From Dactylorhiza incarnata (lineage: Eukaryota; Streptophyta; Magnoliopsida; Asparagales; Orchidaceae): a DNA stretch of 64,000 nucleotides. The stretch covers positions 4,550,001-4,614,000 of the forward strand of contig JAWHQI010000005.1 of the NCBI GenBank assembly GCA_033032865.1, in the 5' to 3' direction. The notes below the pieces were generated by a model that made no database searches, had not been told where the DNA came from, and saw only the letters and a program-made list of their open reading frames with translations. The position numbers were made by a program, and so were the translations under genes. Positions 46,901-59,297 of this stretch are shown here, one piece after another; position 1 is the first letter of the stretch; each line of letters begins with the position of its first letter.

Positions 46901-47526
46901 TAACCGCGGAGGGTTCCAGTGGGGCTTTGCGAGGCACTGGGGGGAAAGAGTGCTAGGTTGAGTTTGTTTAGTGTTTGCATATGGGACTAACACCCCAACC
47001 TACGGTATGTATGCAACTCCTCATGCCCATCCATCACTTAGTACGGGGCTAGGGTGTAGACATATTGTCTGGGTAGATTGGTTACTTGGAAATCATTACC
47101 TTTTTATGCTTAAAACTCTTATATAAAGGGGAAGAACTAACATGATAATATTTCTGCTTAAAACTCCTTATCATTTCCTTTCCTCTAAAAAGCTCGATCA
47201 TGCCATATCTTATTATCAAAAATCTTTTGTATGTCTCTTGCCTCCTTGCCCACTTTTGCTAATAACAAAAGGAGGAGAACAATCATGATAAATATTCACC
47301 GCTATCAAAACTGAAAACTAACATGATTAATTAAATTGATAGTTTACATATTAGGGGAGCATTCACTTAGGGGGAGCATATATTTAGGGGGAGCAATTCT
47401 AAATACCAAAAACGACAATTATCCTAAGTCATCACTTTCACTCACACACAAGTAGGTTTCATCATGCTTATATATTAATGCTCTGATTTATCATTAATGA
47501 ATTTGTTATTATCAAAAGGGGGAGTT
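43998..47526 (+). other. Element D 3' non-coding region with multiple polypurine tracts
   Basis: There is no supported ORF in 3.5 kb. A block at 45391-45490 is clearly similar to part of the LTR of L (11126-11230). CCTCTAAGTATGAGTAAA-like sequence near 45716 matches the tail of C near 51114. Three TTAGGGGGAGC-type purine tracts lie at 47351-47394, and a final tract AAAAGGGGGAGTT (47514-47526) abuts the LTR. Multiple tracts are known in Sireviruses. The rest shows nothing recognisable. Confidence 0.75.
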
Positions 47527-48725
47527 TGTTGGAACATGGTCTTCCGCATCTCCTAGGTTTGAGAATAACAAATCCTATGTTTATTTGATCTTCTGTATTT
47601 AAGTGTGCAGGAAAACAAGTCCACGTGACTCAAGGATAACATAAGAAAGTTGTGCCAAAATTTGAAGCCAAAATTCCAACATGCCCGCTAGCACCAGCGC
47701 TAGCGCTAGCGCTAGCTCTGATTTGAGAAAATTTTGGAAACAGTTATGGAAGGTGCTAGTGCCAGGCGATAGGAGCTAACGCAGGCAGTAGCAGCTAGCG
47801 CAGGCGATAGCGCAAAGCACAAGAGGAAGGTGGCTGGCTTGCTTAAAATGAAGGATTCTCACGCGGAGAATATTGCCTAATCTGGGATAGCGCAGGTGGT
47901 AGCGATAGCGCAGGTGGGAGCGATAGCGCAGGCGCTAGCTCCAAGGCTATAAAAAGTACCCCTTGGATCTGACTTCTTCATCCTCTTCCACTCCTAAATT
48001 CTAGAGCTTCATGCCACATCATATAGAGGAAGTTTCAGAGAGATACTCCCACAAATCCATGAAGGCTTAAGCAGATCCGTGGAGAAGATTTCAACACGCG
48101 TCATCATCGTGACGAAAGACCGCATCGACTATGATCATACTCTGCGGGTCTTCGTCTACTTCTCCAAGAGATCCTTATAGGGAGTTTTTATATTGTTGTT
48201 ATTTATTTTACATCTTTTCTTATAAACGTTTAGTGAACTCGCCTCGTGTTGGCGAGTAGGTCTGGGTAGGACTTAGGGCAGAAATTCGCCTCATGTTGGC
48301 GACTAGATCTAGGTTAGGTCTAGGGGGTGCTCGAGGCCATATCCGAGGAAGCGTTGGCTAGAGCGGCTTGAGGCCGTATCCGGGGAAGGATAGGCTAGGG
48401 CCACCAGTTCGTGGGGATACGAGTCGGGATAGAAAACAAAAAGGGATTTTCACTTATTCGCCTTTGATTTCTAGCGTCATGGAAATCTAGTTTTGTAATC
48501 AATTTTTATCAATAATAATCATGTCTCTTTTTGTAATGAAATTGATTTACTCTTCATTTCTCTAAATTGTTTATTTCTTACTCTTTCATTATAAAACAAT
48601 TTAGATCTTCATTCAAAATCACTATTTTGATCTCTGGTTATTTCAAGTATTCCAAAATATAAGAAAAAGTTTTAAAACCCTTATTCACCCCCCCCCCCCC
48701 TCTAAGGGCGCCTACCGATCCAACA
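47527..48725 (+). repeat. Element D 3' LTR
   Basis: It is colinear with 41308-42501, with few substitutions and a longer run of GCTAGC units near 47687. The poly-C hairpin lies at 48678-48708. The TSD gaaga and the resumed pol of C follow at 48726. Confidence 0.9.
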
Positions 48726-50551
48726 GAAGAGTCTATACATGTAAGTTTTGATGAGTTTGTTCCTTGTGTAGATACTATCATACAGGAAACGAAGACAAAC
48801 CCCTTTCCCCTTTGGAGCATAAGGATGATGAATCGCTTGGAAAAAAAGATGAAGAAAAAGAGGAGAAAGAAGATGAAATAGTAGAATATGTTCCTCCAAG
48901 TGTGTTGCAGTTTACTAAGCATCATCCAAAGGAGCTTGTGATAGGAGAACCATCAAAATGGGTAAGTAATCGTTCTTCTTTACATGAGTCTTTTTCAAAC
49001 CTTTCTCTTGTATCCGAAATAGAACCAAAAAATGTTTCAACCTCTTTAAATGATGAATTTTGGTTTTTAGCTATGAATGATGAATTAAATCAATTTGAAC
49101 GTAATAAGGTTTGGAATTTAGTAGAGAGGCCATCTAATCATCCGGTTATATGAGTCAAATGGATTTTCAAAAACAAACTAGATGGTGACTCTAGGATAAC
49201 AAGAAATAAAGCTAGACTAGTTGCACAAGGATATTCACAAATCAAAGGGGTAGATTTTGATGAAACTTTTGCACCCGTTGTTCGCCTTGAGTCTATTAGA
49301 ATATTTCTTGCATTTGCGAGTTTTAAAAGATTTAAATTATTTCAAATGGATGTTAAAAGTGCTTTTTTGAACGGGATTATAAAATAAGAAGTTTATGTGG
49401 AACAACTCCCCGGTTTTGTGAGTGAAAAATTTCCTAATCATGTGTATAAGTTAGGAAAGGCGCTTTATGGATTGAAGCAAGCGCCATGTGCTTGGTATGA
49501 TAGATTGACATTATTTTTAATAAAGCATGGTTATAAAATGGGAAGTGCGGATAATACACTCTTCATTAAGTATGTAGATAATGATTTGATTATATTGCAA
49601 ATTTATGTTGATGATATCATTTTTGGAGCCACTAATGAAGAGTTATGTAATGAAGTAATTTTAATGATGAAAAATGAATTTGAAATGAGCTTGATAGGAG
49701 AACTCACTTATTTTCTAGGTTTTCAAATCTCATAAAAACAAGATGGTATATTTATTTGTCAAACTAAATATGTTCATGATATTCTTAAAAGATTTGGATT
49801 TGAAAACCTAAAACAAGTTAATACACCAATTAGTGCATCACTAAAATTAGGAAAAGTTGAAGCCGGTATTTCTATTGATCAAACATTATATAGAGGGATG
49901 ATAGGCTCATTGTTATATTTAAGCGCATCTAGACCCGATATTATGTTTTCCGTTTGCTTATGTGCTAGATTTCAAGTTAACCCAAAAGAATCACATTTAA
50001 AAGCGGTTAAATGTATTTTTAGATATCTAATCAGAACATCTAGATTAAGCTTATGGTATCCACATAATGATTGTTTTATTTTACACGGTTTTTCTGATTC
50101 GGACTATGCGGGATGTTCATTAGATCGTAAGAGCACTAGTGGCACGTGTCATTTTATAGGCCCTTCACTCATTTCATGGTCAAGTAGGAAACAAAATTTT
50201 GTTGCCCTCTCCACCACAGAAGCCGAATATATCGCACTAGGTAGTTGTTGTGCACAAGCCTTGTGGATGACCCAAATGTTAGAAGACTTTGGTGTTCATC
50301 TAAATAACATAGAATTAAAGTGTGACAACAAAAGCGCTATAGATCTCACAAACAATCCCGTACATCATTCTAGATTGAAACATATAGATGTCCGTCATCA
50401 TTTCATTAGAGATTATATTAAGAAGGAACATGTTAAAATTAGCTTTATAGGGACTGAATCACAACTTGCCGGCATTTTTACCAAACCTCTACACGATGCA
50501 CATTTTCACAAGCTTAGGTTATAATTAGGTGTCTTAGAAATGTCTCTTTAA
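48726..50551 (+). pseudogene. pol: Element C reverse transcriptase and RNase H, with stop codons
   Basis: Sequence resumes after D at the acidic integrase-RT linker. RT begins with NDELNQFERNKVWNLV, has a TGA at 49151-49153, [11 protein letters not shown], a TAA near 49385, [14 protein letters not shown] and an intact YVDDIIFG. Another TAA lies at 49733-49735. RNase H (49898-50524) has DSDYAG, TEAEYIALGS and KHIDVRHHF. A TAA at 50522-50524 falls 9 codons before the likely natural end at 50551. The frame is otherwise well conserved, so decay is moderate. Confidence 0.88.
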
Positions 50552-51187
50552 CCCTTATAAAAGGCTATCAAACTTATATTATGTACTTTGTTATATTTGT
50601 TTGCATTTTTTTATGTTAAAACTATAGACAAACCGCCAAAAACACGCTAAAAGAGCCTTCATATCAACTTCATAATGTCTGAAATTTCAATTGTAAGAAA
50701 GCCTATTTATATTACAAATGAATTATTAAAAAGATTTTTCAAGAAGTCGAAATTTTGTGTTCTGTCTCGGCGTTAAGAAGCTAACACTTGGCGTTAGCCT
50801 CTATGCTCAAAAAATTTTTTTTTTAGAAAATTCTTGGTATTATTTTAAATGCAGTATTTTGATATTTTTTTTAAAAGGTTTTTCTATTTTTTTTGTTGAT
50901 TATTTACTTCTAAAAGTTAAAAAAATTATTATAAGCTTACAAGTTTAATTCAAGGATGATTATATATATTGCTTAAAGATTCTTTACAATGTTTAATATA
51001 CACCTTCAAGTTTCTTAAAAAACATTGTTTTGATTTTCTCATGCCTTGAATATCATCTTAAAATGTGCAAATATTTTGGTTATAGATTACATGTGTAGAA
51101 ATGTTTTTACATGCCTCTAAGTATGAGTAAAGTTTTTTTATCTTTGATAATGATTTTCTCACTTACACCTTTTTGTTAATATACATG
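50552..51187 (+). other. Element C 3' non-coding tail, cut by insertion of E
   Basis: There is no ORF. It contains another family palindrome (CTAACACTTGGCGTTAG, 50781-50797) and sequence matching the tail of D (near 51114-51132). It ends with acatg (51183-51187), the presumed left target duplication of E. The 3' LTR of C is outside the window. Confidence 0.75.
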
Positions 51188-52688
51188 TGAAAGAAATCGT
51201 TGTCTACCTAAATCACCTAAAGGGGGGTGAATAGGTGATCTCTACTACGATTGCGGAATAAAAATTAAGTACACACACAACAAGAAAAATCACAGCACAG
51301 AGACACAAGATTTATAGAGGTTCCCCAAGGTGGGTACTCCTCTCTCCCGCTTCGCCAATCTAGCACTTCGGGCTAGCGTCGGCAACTTCGCCAAAACTCG
51401 GATTTATCAACAAATCCTACACTCGGAGACAACGGCTCCTACAAACTCGGAGAACAACCTCTCCTACAAAAGCACTCAGAGATAAACTCCTACAACTCGG
51501 AGCAAAATACTCCTACAAAATAACTCGGAGAAAAATCTCCTACAAGAGTCAAATAGAGTATGAAATAAAATACTTCTATTAAACCTCAACAGAGATTAAC
51601 TTCAGATCTTGGAAAAAACTGAGTCTTCTTCTTCCTTGAGAACTAAAGCTTGGATCTTCAAAGATTTGGAAGAAAGGAAACTCGGCAAACCTGATTTGAA
51701 TAGGCCCTTTGATTTTCTTGAAAAGATCTTCAAAAAAAATATGGAGCAGCAAATAAATCAAAAGCCTTCTTATCTGAGAAATCTCTAACAACACAGAAGA
51801 ACAAGTCTTGAGGGCGCAGAAGTTAGATCTCAGAAAAACTTGTTCAGCGAGCAAGAAGGAAGACGGCTGGGTTCTTCTCTTTCAATCGGGTTGAATAATA
51901 ATAATCTTACCCTAAAAATAAGAGATTATTTATAGGAAGAACTCCAACGGCTAGGGCGACAGACAGGGAATGATCGACACGTGTGCTGCACATGGCGGCC
52001 AACCCTAATTTTTAAAAACAAAACATATTTTTGAAATCCGTCTGTCCGTCATTCGTCGAGACTTCACGTGAACATTCGACGAATTGACTTAGCCATTAAA
52101 AAGATTGAACAACCCATGAAAAGCACCTTCTGTTTTCATTCGTCGGGATTCGTCGGGAGTTCTCGAGAACTTTAGACGAATTGACTTAGCAGCACAATTT
52201 CGTTCACAAAGCTGCCTTTTTGACTTCTGTCAACATTCGTCGATATTCGTCGGGAGTTCACGAAAACATTCGACGAATGGACTTAGCCACAGGAATTTCT
52301 TCTTTCAACTGGAGATTTGGCTTCTGTCTGGATTCGTCGGGAGTCATCGGGACTTCACGTGACATCTCGACGAATTGACTTAGCAAAAATTCCTTTTCTT
52401 CTGAAAACCTGCTCCACTCCTCAAACTTGAAAGCCTTCAGTTATGAGAATATGAAGTGCACCCCAAAAGAGAGATTACACATGGACCAACACTTTGTTCT
52501 ATACAATGAGGGATTACATTGTCTAGAACTATGTTTGGTGATCCATTGCAACCTGACTTTGGTGTGCACTTAGCATTATGACCTGTCACAACACATTTAA
52601 AGAGAATTCATCAAATACATACTCAATTCAATTTAGTTCACTAGGGGACACCTTCAAATCCAGGTGATTATGGATACAATACTTAACA
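51188..52688 (-). repeat. Element E 3' LTR with two repeat arrays
   Basis: Boundaries are set by the polypurine tract at 52691-52703 (CAAATAGGGGGAG on the element strand) and the TGAAAG start, shared with K. The LTR has a hairpin ATCACCTA (51212-51219)/TAGGTGAT (51232-51239) around a G/C-rich loop. Five ACTCGGAG..CTCCTACAA units lie at 51421-51546. A TATA-like CTATAAATAATC is the complement of 51924-51935. Nine TTCGTCG/CGACGAA boxes lie at 52070-52380. Confidence 0.75.
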
Positions 52689-52867
52689 ATCTCCCCCTAT
52701 TTGAAGATGTCATAACCCTATGCACTAAGTTGAATTGCACAGAAAGTATAATTGAATAAAAACAGCACAACCAGGCAGTAATAATTAAAGAGAGAATCAA
52801 TGTTTATCCAAACACAAATATATATATATAAACAAGGAAAAACAGCATGATTCCAGAACAGCTCAGC
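52689..52867 (-). other. Element E non-coding sequence between extra ORF and 3' LTR
   Basis: It holds the polypurine tract at 52691-52703 and about 165 bases with no feature I can name. Confidence 0.65.
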
Positions 52868-55374
52868 TCATGCTTGATCCTTGCCTTTCTGCTTTCCAAA
52901 AATTCTTTCCATTGCCTCAGCTATCTTTTTCTGTTCAGATTCCATTCTCTCAAAGAATGCCTTTGGCTTAGGCCAATATCTATCAGGAGCAGTCTCTTTA
53001 GATCCACCTGTCTTGAAATGAATTCTCCTTTCAATTGTCCTTTTCTTGAACTTATCCCATTCCTCCTGACTGTAATATTTACTGACACTTTCATTTTGCT
53101 TACTAACAAGGTTGAAAGTTGTAAGAATGATATTCTTTGAAGTGGGACTCCAGCTTTCTTAGAAATTTCTTGGAGGAGGCCCATCATAGAATTCTCTGAT
53201 CTTCTTGTGAGGATTAGACCTTTTTGCAGAAGGTTTATCACCAAAGATCTTCCTTTTCAAGGACTTATCAGAAGATTCAGAAACCTTGGAGCTTTCAAGC
53301 ACTGGATCATCCCAGAACTCTTGGTAGGTAGAGGCTGGAATATCTGCTTCAGCAAAATCAGAATCCTCAACAGGAATTTGAGAAGAACTTGGAGCACTTG
53401 GACCTGGAGCACCTGGCATGTTGTCCACAACAGTGAATCCAAGCATGCATGCAACCTCCTTGAACAGCCAACTTGTAGATTCATGGGTATACCAATTGAC
53501 ATCTACAACATTTTGTAATATGTTCTCCTTAAGCTCTTGCATCTTGGAAAATACATTTCCATCCAAATCATTTACTCTACCAGCACTTTATTCTATCTTA
53601 GACACAATACTCTCTCCCCCCCCCCCCCTTTATGACATCTTCATGTAGGAGGGTATAGAGTTTGGCCAGTTGTCTTTCAACTTGATCATCCAGAAAAGTA
53701 AGCCCTTGATCATGAGAAGCTCTGAGAGCTGTTTGAGCAGTATTCAGATGAAGGACATCTTCACCAACCTGATGCAAGTTCTTTAGAGCATGCCCAACTG
53801 CCTTATTGGTGTGGTCCAATGCTTTTCCTGCCTTTGTCATCCAGGCTTCTTGATCACTCTTGAATTTGCCCATTTCATGCTTCATCTCAGCCATTTCCTG
53901 CCTCAAAGCACTATCTACTTTATCAATTTTCTGATAAACTGACTTGATGGACTGATCAAAATGCTCTGTTTGAGCTTGCAGCAAAGTTGAAATTGACTTG
54001 AGCAAAGAAGATTGAGAACTCTCTCCAGTTTCAAGAACATCGGGAGAGACTCTATCAGCTATAAAACTTGTACACTGTGCTTGCTCATCAAGCACTGTTG
54101 CTCTTGGAGATTGTCTCAAAATACTTTCTGGAGGGGGCAAGAGCAGCACAGGAGGGACTGCAGATTCACCCATAAATATGTCTTCCTGTTCTTTCTCCCC
54201 CTCAGCCAAGGACATCCCCTTGTCAAACTCCAACTGAGCACCAAAACTGCCCATCTCCATAGAATCTGATTTCTCAGAAGGAACAGATTCAGGATCTGCC
54301 AAGTCTTCACTATGTTCTGAATTATAAGCAAACTTTGCAGGGGATCTTCTTGAGTCTTCTAACATAGCAGCTTCATCTTCAGCAGCAGATTTCCCTTGAC
54401 CTTCCAGGTCAGGAACAGTATTAGGAACAGCAGGACTAACTGGATCAACATACACTGGATCAGTATGAACTGGATCAATTTCACTGGGAGGAATTTCCTT
54501 TGAAGTAGCACCACTTGCAACAATGTCTCTTGGGGTTGGAGGCTCCCCCTCAACATGTTCACCTCTGCCCTGATCAGGAGCAGTACTAGGTCCACTACCC
54601 CTTGAGGGTTGACCTTCTTCATGAGTCCTATTCTCATTCTGCACAGGGTCCTCATCACCACTAACAACATTCTTGACTCCACCCTTTGGAATGACCCTTT
54701 CCCATTTGGAGAAAATAGAGGAGTTGATTTTCTTAGTGTGATGGATGGGGATACCTCTTCCAAGATTGAAAAAATCTGGATTACTACCATTCAGCAACAA
54801 ACTAATAATTCTTCCAAATTTGGGGCATGAAAGCTGTCTTAAATTTTCTCAAAAAGAACTTCACCAAAATTAAAACTCTTTCTACAAATAATAGCTGTGT
54901 GATCTTAAAAGCTTCTTCAGATAGGTAGTCATGTGAGCCTACCTTGCACAATAAGACTTTTCCTAAAATATCACACAGAAGCTTACCTCCGTCATTCATG
55001 AATTTTCTTCTTATCTTTGAACCTTCATCAAGAATGCCACGGAATCTTTTGGCATGGAGAAAGTCTTCAGCATAAACTTCCTCTGATTCGACTTCAGGCA
55101 TCCTCAAGATCCTGTTGATGCCACTAGCTTTCAAAACTATTTTACAAGACCTGATGCAGCTCTTTATCTTCTTGCCTTGACCAGAGATTTTTGCATTTCT
55201 GTAGAACTCAAGAATGTCTTGTTCGAGAATTTTAGCCGGCTCTTCCAAGACATAACTGAGCCCGGCGACATCAAGCATCAAAATAATGTTTCTGAACTCA
55301 TCTGAAGCAGTTCGAAAGCTACCTCGCACCAGCTCTCCACCTGAATGCAGACCTCCAGCGGCTTTGGGCTCCAT
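52868..55374 (-). pseudogene. Element E extra ORF downstream of pol (plant retrotransposon type), in pieces
   Basis: ATG at 55374 opens a frame of about 190 codons to 54802 with DEFRNIILMLDVAGLSYVLE and ILEFYRNAKISG. This resembles a domain often found in plant retrotransposon third ORFs (putative plant transposon protein). A frameshift near 54820 leads to a 400-codon frame (54800-53598), acidic and proline-rich with a C-terminal coiled coil. A poly-G run (plus strand C tract near 53617-53630) shifts it again. A basic segment ends at a TAA (53159-53161), and the same frame continues for 97 more codons to TGA at 52868-52870. Sireviruses often have an env-like ORF here. I see no clear signal peptide or membrane anchor, so that name is not supported. 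Confidence 0.7.
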
Positions 55375-55454
55375 CGAGCTTGACAAAATCGGGGAAGAGA
55401 AACAGTGTTTTCTCGAGGGAGACGGAGAGACGAGAAGGGTTTCACGGAAGAGTG

Positions 55455-55500
55455 CGTGGAATCACGTGTTCTCTTTGTTTTTATATATATATATAAAATA
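55455..55500 (-). promoter_or_regulatory. TATA-like run and CACGTG upstream of the extra ORF of E
   Basis: On the element strand TATATATATATATAAAA (complement of about 55480-55495) lies some 110 bases before the ATG at 55374. A CACGTG (55463-55468) lies between them. The stretch between RNase H and the ORF has stops in all frames I followed. A separate promoter is inferred, not shown. Confidence 0.45.
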
Positions 55501-55643
55501 AATTTAGGCGCGTACCTGATTTCACGGATGGCTCTTCGGATCCAATAAATTGTATTTAATAATAAGACTTTTCAGGGAGACGTGTCCGAGAAGATAAAAG
55601 AAATTGACCCGTGATATCTCGTGAAATTCCAATATTCTTGTCC

Positions 55644-57187
55644 TCATGATTCCTTGTTAAGCATTCCAAGTTCCATTTTGAAGAAATTGAAATTGGTCTC
55701 GTCCAGAGGCTTCGTAAAAATATCTGCAATTTGTTTGTCAGTATTAACATATAACAAATTAATATCCTTACTCTCAACATGTTCCCGGATGAAGTGGTAG
55801 CGAAGCTCGATGTGCTTCATTCTACTGTGAGAGACTGGATTATTTGCTATGGCAATAGCACTTGAGGAGTCACAGAACATGGGGATTTCTGTGAGCTTTA
55901 AATTATAGTCCTCAAGCTGATTCTTTATCCACAAAAGTTGTGCACAGCAACTGCCGGCAGAGATATACTCTGATTCAGCAGTTGATATTGCAACACAATT
56001 TTGCTTCTTGTTACTCCATGACACAAGCCTTTTTCCCAAGAATTGGCAAGTTCCTGAAGTACTCTTTCTATCATTTTTGCTACCTGCAAAATCAGCATCT
56101 GAAAAACCAATTAGTTCAAAATTATTGCTTCTCGGGTACCATAAGCCGAGATTTGGTGTACCCTTAAGGTATCTCAAAATCCTCCAGCGGCATAATGTGA
56201 TTCCTTACAGTTCACCTGATACCTGGCACAAACACATGTTGAAAACATTATATCGGGCCTACTGGCAGTAAGGTAGAGCAAGGACCCAATTATGCTTCTG
56301 TACTTGGTTTCATCAAAAGGTTTCCCTTTCTCATTCTTGTCCAGAGACATACTTGAGCCCATTGGAGTCCTCATAGAGGTTGCACTCTCCATTCCAAATT
56401 TCTTAAGGAGCTCTTTGGTGAACTTAGTCTGAGAGATGAAGATTCCATCTTCAGATTGGTGCACCTGGAGTCCTAAGAAATATTTCAGCTCTCCCATGCT
56501 GCTCATTTCAAACTTACCTTGCATCAAGTTAGAAAACTTTTTGCAAAGTTTGTCATTTGTAGAACCAAATATAATATCATCGACATAGATTTGCACAAGC
56601 AAAATCTCGCCTTTTACTTCCCTAAGAAACACTGTCTTATCTATTGTTCCTCTTGTGAATTTGTTCTCAAGAAGGAACCTAGACAATGTCTCATACCAGG
56701 CTCGGGGTGCCTGTTTGAGACCATACAAAGCTTTATGTAAATAATATACATGATCAGGAAAGTTAGAATCTACAAAACCTGGAGGCTGAGCTACATATAC
56801 TTCCTCTTTAAGGTCTCCATTCAGGAAGGCTGACTTCACATCCATCTGGAAAACCTTAAAGCCCTTATACGCAGCAAATGCCAGAAATAATCTGATGGCT
56901 TCAAGTCTTGCTACTGGTGCAAAGGTCTGATCAAAATCAATCCCTTCTTCTTTCATGTATCCTTGTGCAACCAGTCTTGCTTTGTTCTTTGTAATGATGC
57001 CCTTTTCATCAAGCTTGTTCCGGTAGACCCATTTGGTTCCAATCACATTTTGTCCTTTGGGTCTTGGTACTAACTCCCAAACATTACATCTCTTGAATTG
57101 GTTGAGCTCTTCTTGCATAGCAAGGATCCAAGATGGATCGGTGTTTGCTTCTTCAAACTTCTTCGGCTCAATCTGTGAAAGAAAACT
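55644..57187 (-). pseudogene. pol: Element E reverse transcriptase and RNase H, one frameshift
   Basis: RT is open from about 57118 ([18 protein letters not shown]) to 56174, with [26 protein letters not shown], an intact YVDDIIFG and YFLGLQV. A frameshift near 56180 follows KESHYAA, and RNase H continues in another frame to TGA at 55644-55646 with GFSDADFAG, AESEYISAGS and KHIELRYHF. The fold-defining motifs are present. The element would need the shift repaired by nothing short of recombination, so it is classed as a pseudogene. Confidence 0.88.
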
Positions 57188-58813
57188 TTAATGTAAAACT
57201 TTGTTAGTTGTACCTCTTCTCGTTAGAACTCTGCTTGAAGGATCTCCGATAATCTGATCAGCTGGATGATCTCTTGAATATCTGACTCCCAAGTTATTTG
57301 CATTTTCAGGAGCAACTTGAGGTTCAGCCACCTCTGGAATATCTTCTTCTTTATGAACTTCTTGTTCATCTTCAGAGTGATCCGAGATCTCTTCTGCCAA
57401 CTTTGGAGCATCATCTGTGGTTTTTACTCCATCTTGCATAGAGAGTTCCTTTAGCTTTTCACCTGCATCTTCAATGAACACACTAGACAAGTTGCTATGC
57501 AGCAGGCTCGTCTCATCAAATACAACATGGACTGTTTCCTCTACCACCAGAGTTTTCTTATTGAAAATCCTATATGCCTTACTATGGCTACTATATCCTA
57601 CGAAAATACCTTCAAAACATTTTTCACTAAACTTGGTTGTAGGATGCTTCCCATTGTTAAGTACATAGCATTTACTGCCAAAAATTCTAAAATATGAAAT
57701 CTTTGGTTTTCTGCCCTTTAGAATCTCATATGGGGTCTTACGATGGTTCTTATTGACGAGTGCTCTGTTTTGCACATGGCAAGTTGTGTTGATAGCTTCT
57801 GCCCAGAAATATTCTGGAAGAGCAGAATCACTCAACATAGACCTGCCAGCTTCTATGAGGGTTCTATTCTTTCTCTCGGCTACTCCATTTTGTTGTGGAG
57901 TATGAGGAGAGGAAAACTCATGGGAGATACCTTGACTTTCACAAAACTCTGTCATGGCCCCAGACTGAAATTATGTTCCATGGTCACTTCTGATTTTGAC
58001 CACTGAACAGTCAAGTTCATTCTGAATAAGCTTGACAAAATTAGTGAATATGCCGAAGGTTTCTGACTTAAGTTTTAGAAAGAACACCCATGCAAACCGG
58101 GAATAATCATCAACAATAACCAAGGTGTCAGTTTTCCCACCTAAGCTTCTAACTGACATTGGACCAAATAAATCCATATACAGCAGATGAAGACATCTGG
58201 TAAAATTATTACCAATTAAGCTCTTACAGATAGCCTTTGTTTGCTTACCCATTTGGCAAGCATGGCAAGGGCTTTCTTTAATGCATTTAACTTTGGGGGC
58301 ATCCCTTACCAAGTTGTGAGAAAATAACATAGATATAGTTTTGAAATTAATATGTGCTAGTCTCTTGTGTCATTGGTCACAAAGAGATGCACTATCTTTG
58401 GCAACAAAACACACTGGGGTAGAAGACTGTAAACATATAAAATCTAAACAGTAAATACCACTACTCCTAGAGCCTGTTAAAATAGTTTCCGCAGACACGG
58501 ACATCTTTATCAGGCATCTATCTCTAAAGAACTCAACGGTATAGCCTTTGTCACACAGTTGGCTTATGCTAATCAGATTGTATTTCAATCCTTTCACATG
58601 AGCTACACGTGTGAAAATGACTGAGTCGTTGGTTATTGAACCATAACCAATAATAATACCTCGTTCACATCCGCCAAACTTTACTTTAGGCCCGTTCTCA
58701 ACTGGATCATAATCCTGAAGTAATCTTCTTCTCCCGGTCATGTGCCGAGAGCAACCACTGTCCAAATACCAGATAGGAATTTTGTTGGCCTTTGGACATT
58801 CCTGCAAACATGA
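57188..58813 (-). pseudogene. pol: Element E protease and integrase, three stops
   Basis: After the gag stop the frame reads S-C-L-Q-E and then protease WYLDSGCSRHMTG (about 58765). A TGG-to-TGA stop at 58370-58372 lies at the pre-integrase motif (HKRLAH follows). The integrase core has MDLFGP, DDYSRFAWVF and IRSDHGT, a TAA at 57971-57973, then HTPQQNGVAERKNRT and a long acidic linker ending at TAA 57188-57190. Domain order and lengths are normal for Sireviruses. Confidence 0.86.
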
Positions 58814-59297
58814 TCAATACCCCTTAGGAACCCAAACATTTTTGGGCCCTTGGTTCCTTGTTAGTGGAACACCACTTGGAACATTAACTTTGCAAGTGGT
58901 CGGTCTTGCACTGTTAACTCGTGGAGTCCTTGGCACAGTATGATTGAACCAACAATCTATGGTTAAATGACCAATTTTGCCACAGCACCAGCATTCAAAC
59001 CTATTGTATCTCCTCTTTGTGTTCTGCTGAGCCTTTTGAACGGGTGGCTTTGCAGGACAAGCAACCTTGTAGGTAGAAGCCTCGTTGGTGCAACATACAC
59101 AATTCTTAGGCACAATAGGCTTGACATGTAGTGCTTTCTTAGCATTTGATCCATGAACGAATGATCCATGATGCTTCAATTGAACTTCCTCATAAGGAGC
59201 CTTGAGGGAGCTAGATCCAAAGTTTTTGGGTCTGGTCCACACTGAGTTCACCTTGGCAGGCTCAACATGGGTTGGTCTGCTGAAGTGGCCATACATG
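58814..59297 (-). pseudogene. gag: Element E gag, C-terminal part, cut by F
   Basis: The part left of the F insertion is basic, with one CCHC knuckle CWCCGKIGHLTIDC, and ends VWVPKGY followed by TGA (58814-58816), in frame with protease. The frame seems to extend to 59446, but everything above 59297 is LTR sequence of F. The Gag N-terminus lies outside the window. Confidence 0.82.

Larger units (their letters stand above)
41308..48725 (+). mobile_element. Element D: gag-only, non-autonomous Sirevirus-like element
   Basis: D has perfect TSDs gaaga (41303-41307, 48726-48730), LTRs of 1194 bp and 1199 bp with TGTTGGA/TCCAACA ends, an initiator-Met primer site and a polypurine tract. The 5.0-kb interior holds only a degenerate Gag-like ORF and 3.5 kb of non-coding sequence, with no protease, integrase or RT. 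This fits the terminal-repeat retrotransposon with GAG (TR-GAG) type. Its non-coding tail and LTR end resemble those of C, so a Sirevirus of that kind is the likely source of enzymes. Confidence 0.88.

Noticed and set aside
48638..48925. Minus-strand ORF of 95 aa with hydrophobic runs
   Set aside because: It is the shadow of the acidic integrase-RT linker of C and the poly-C end of the LTR of D.
53159..55374. Envelope glycoprotein of an endogenous retrovirus
   Set aside because: No signal peptide, cysteine pattern or clear transmembrane anchor could be seen; the position alone is not enough.
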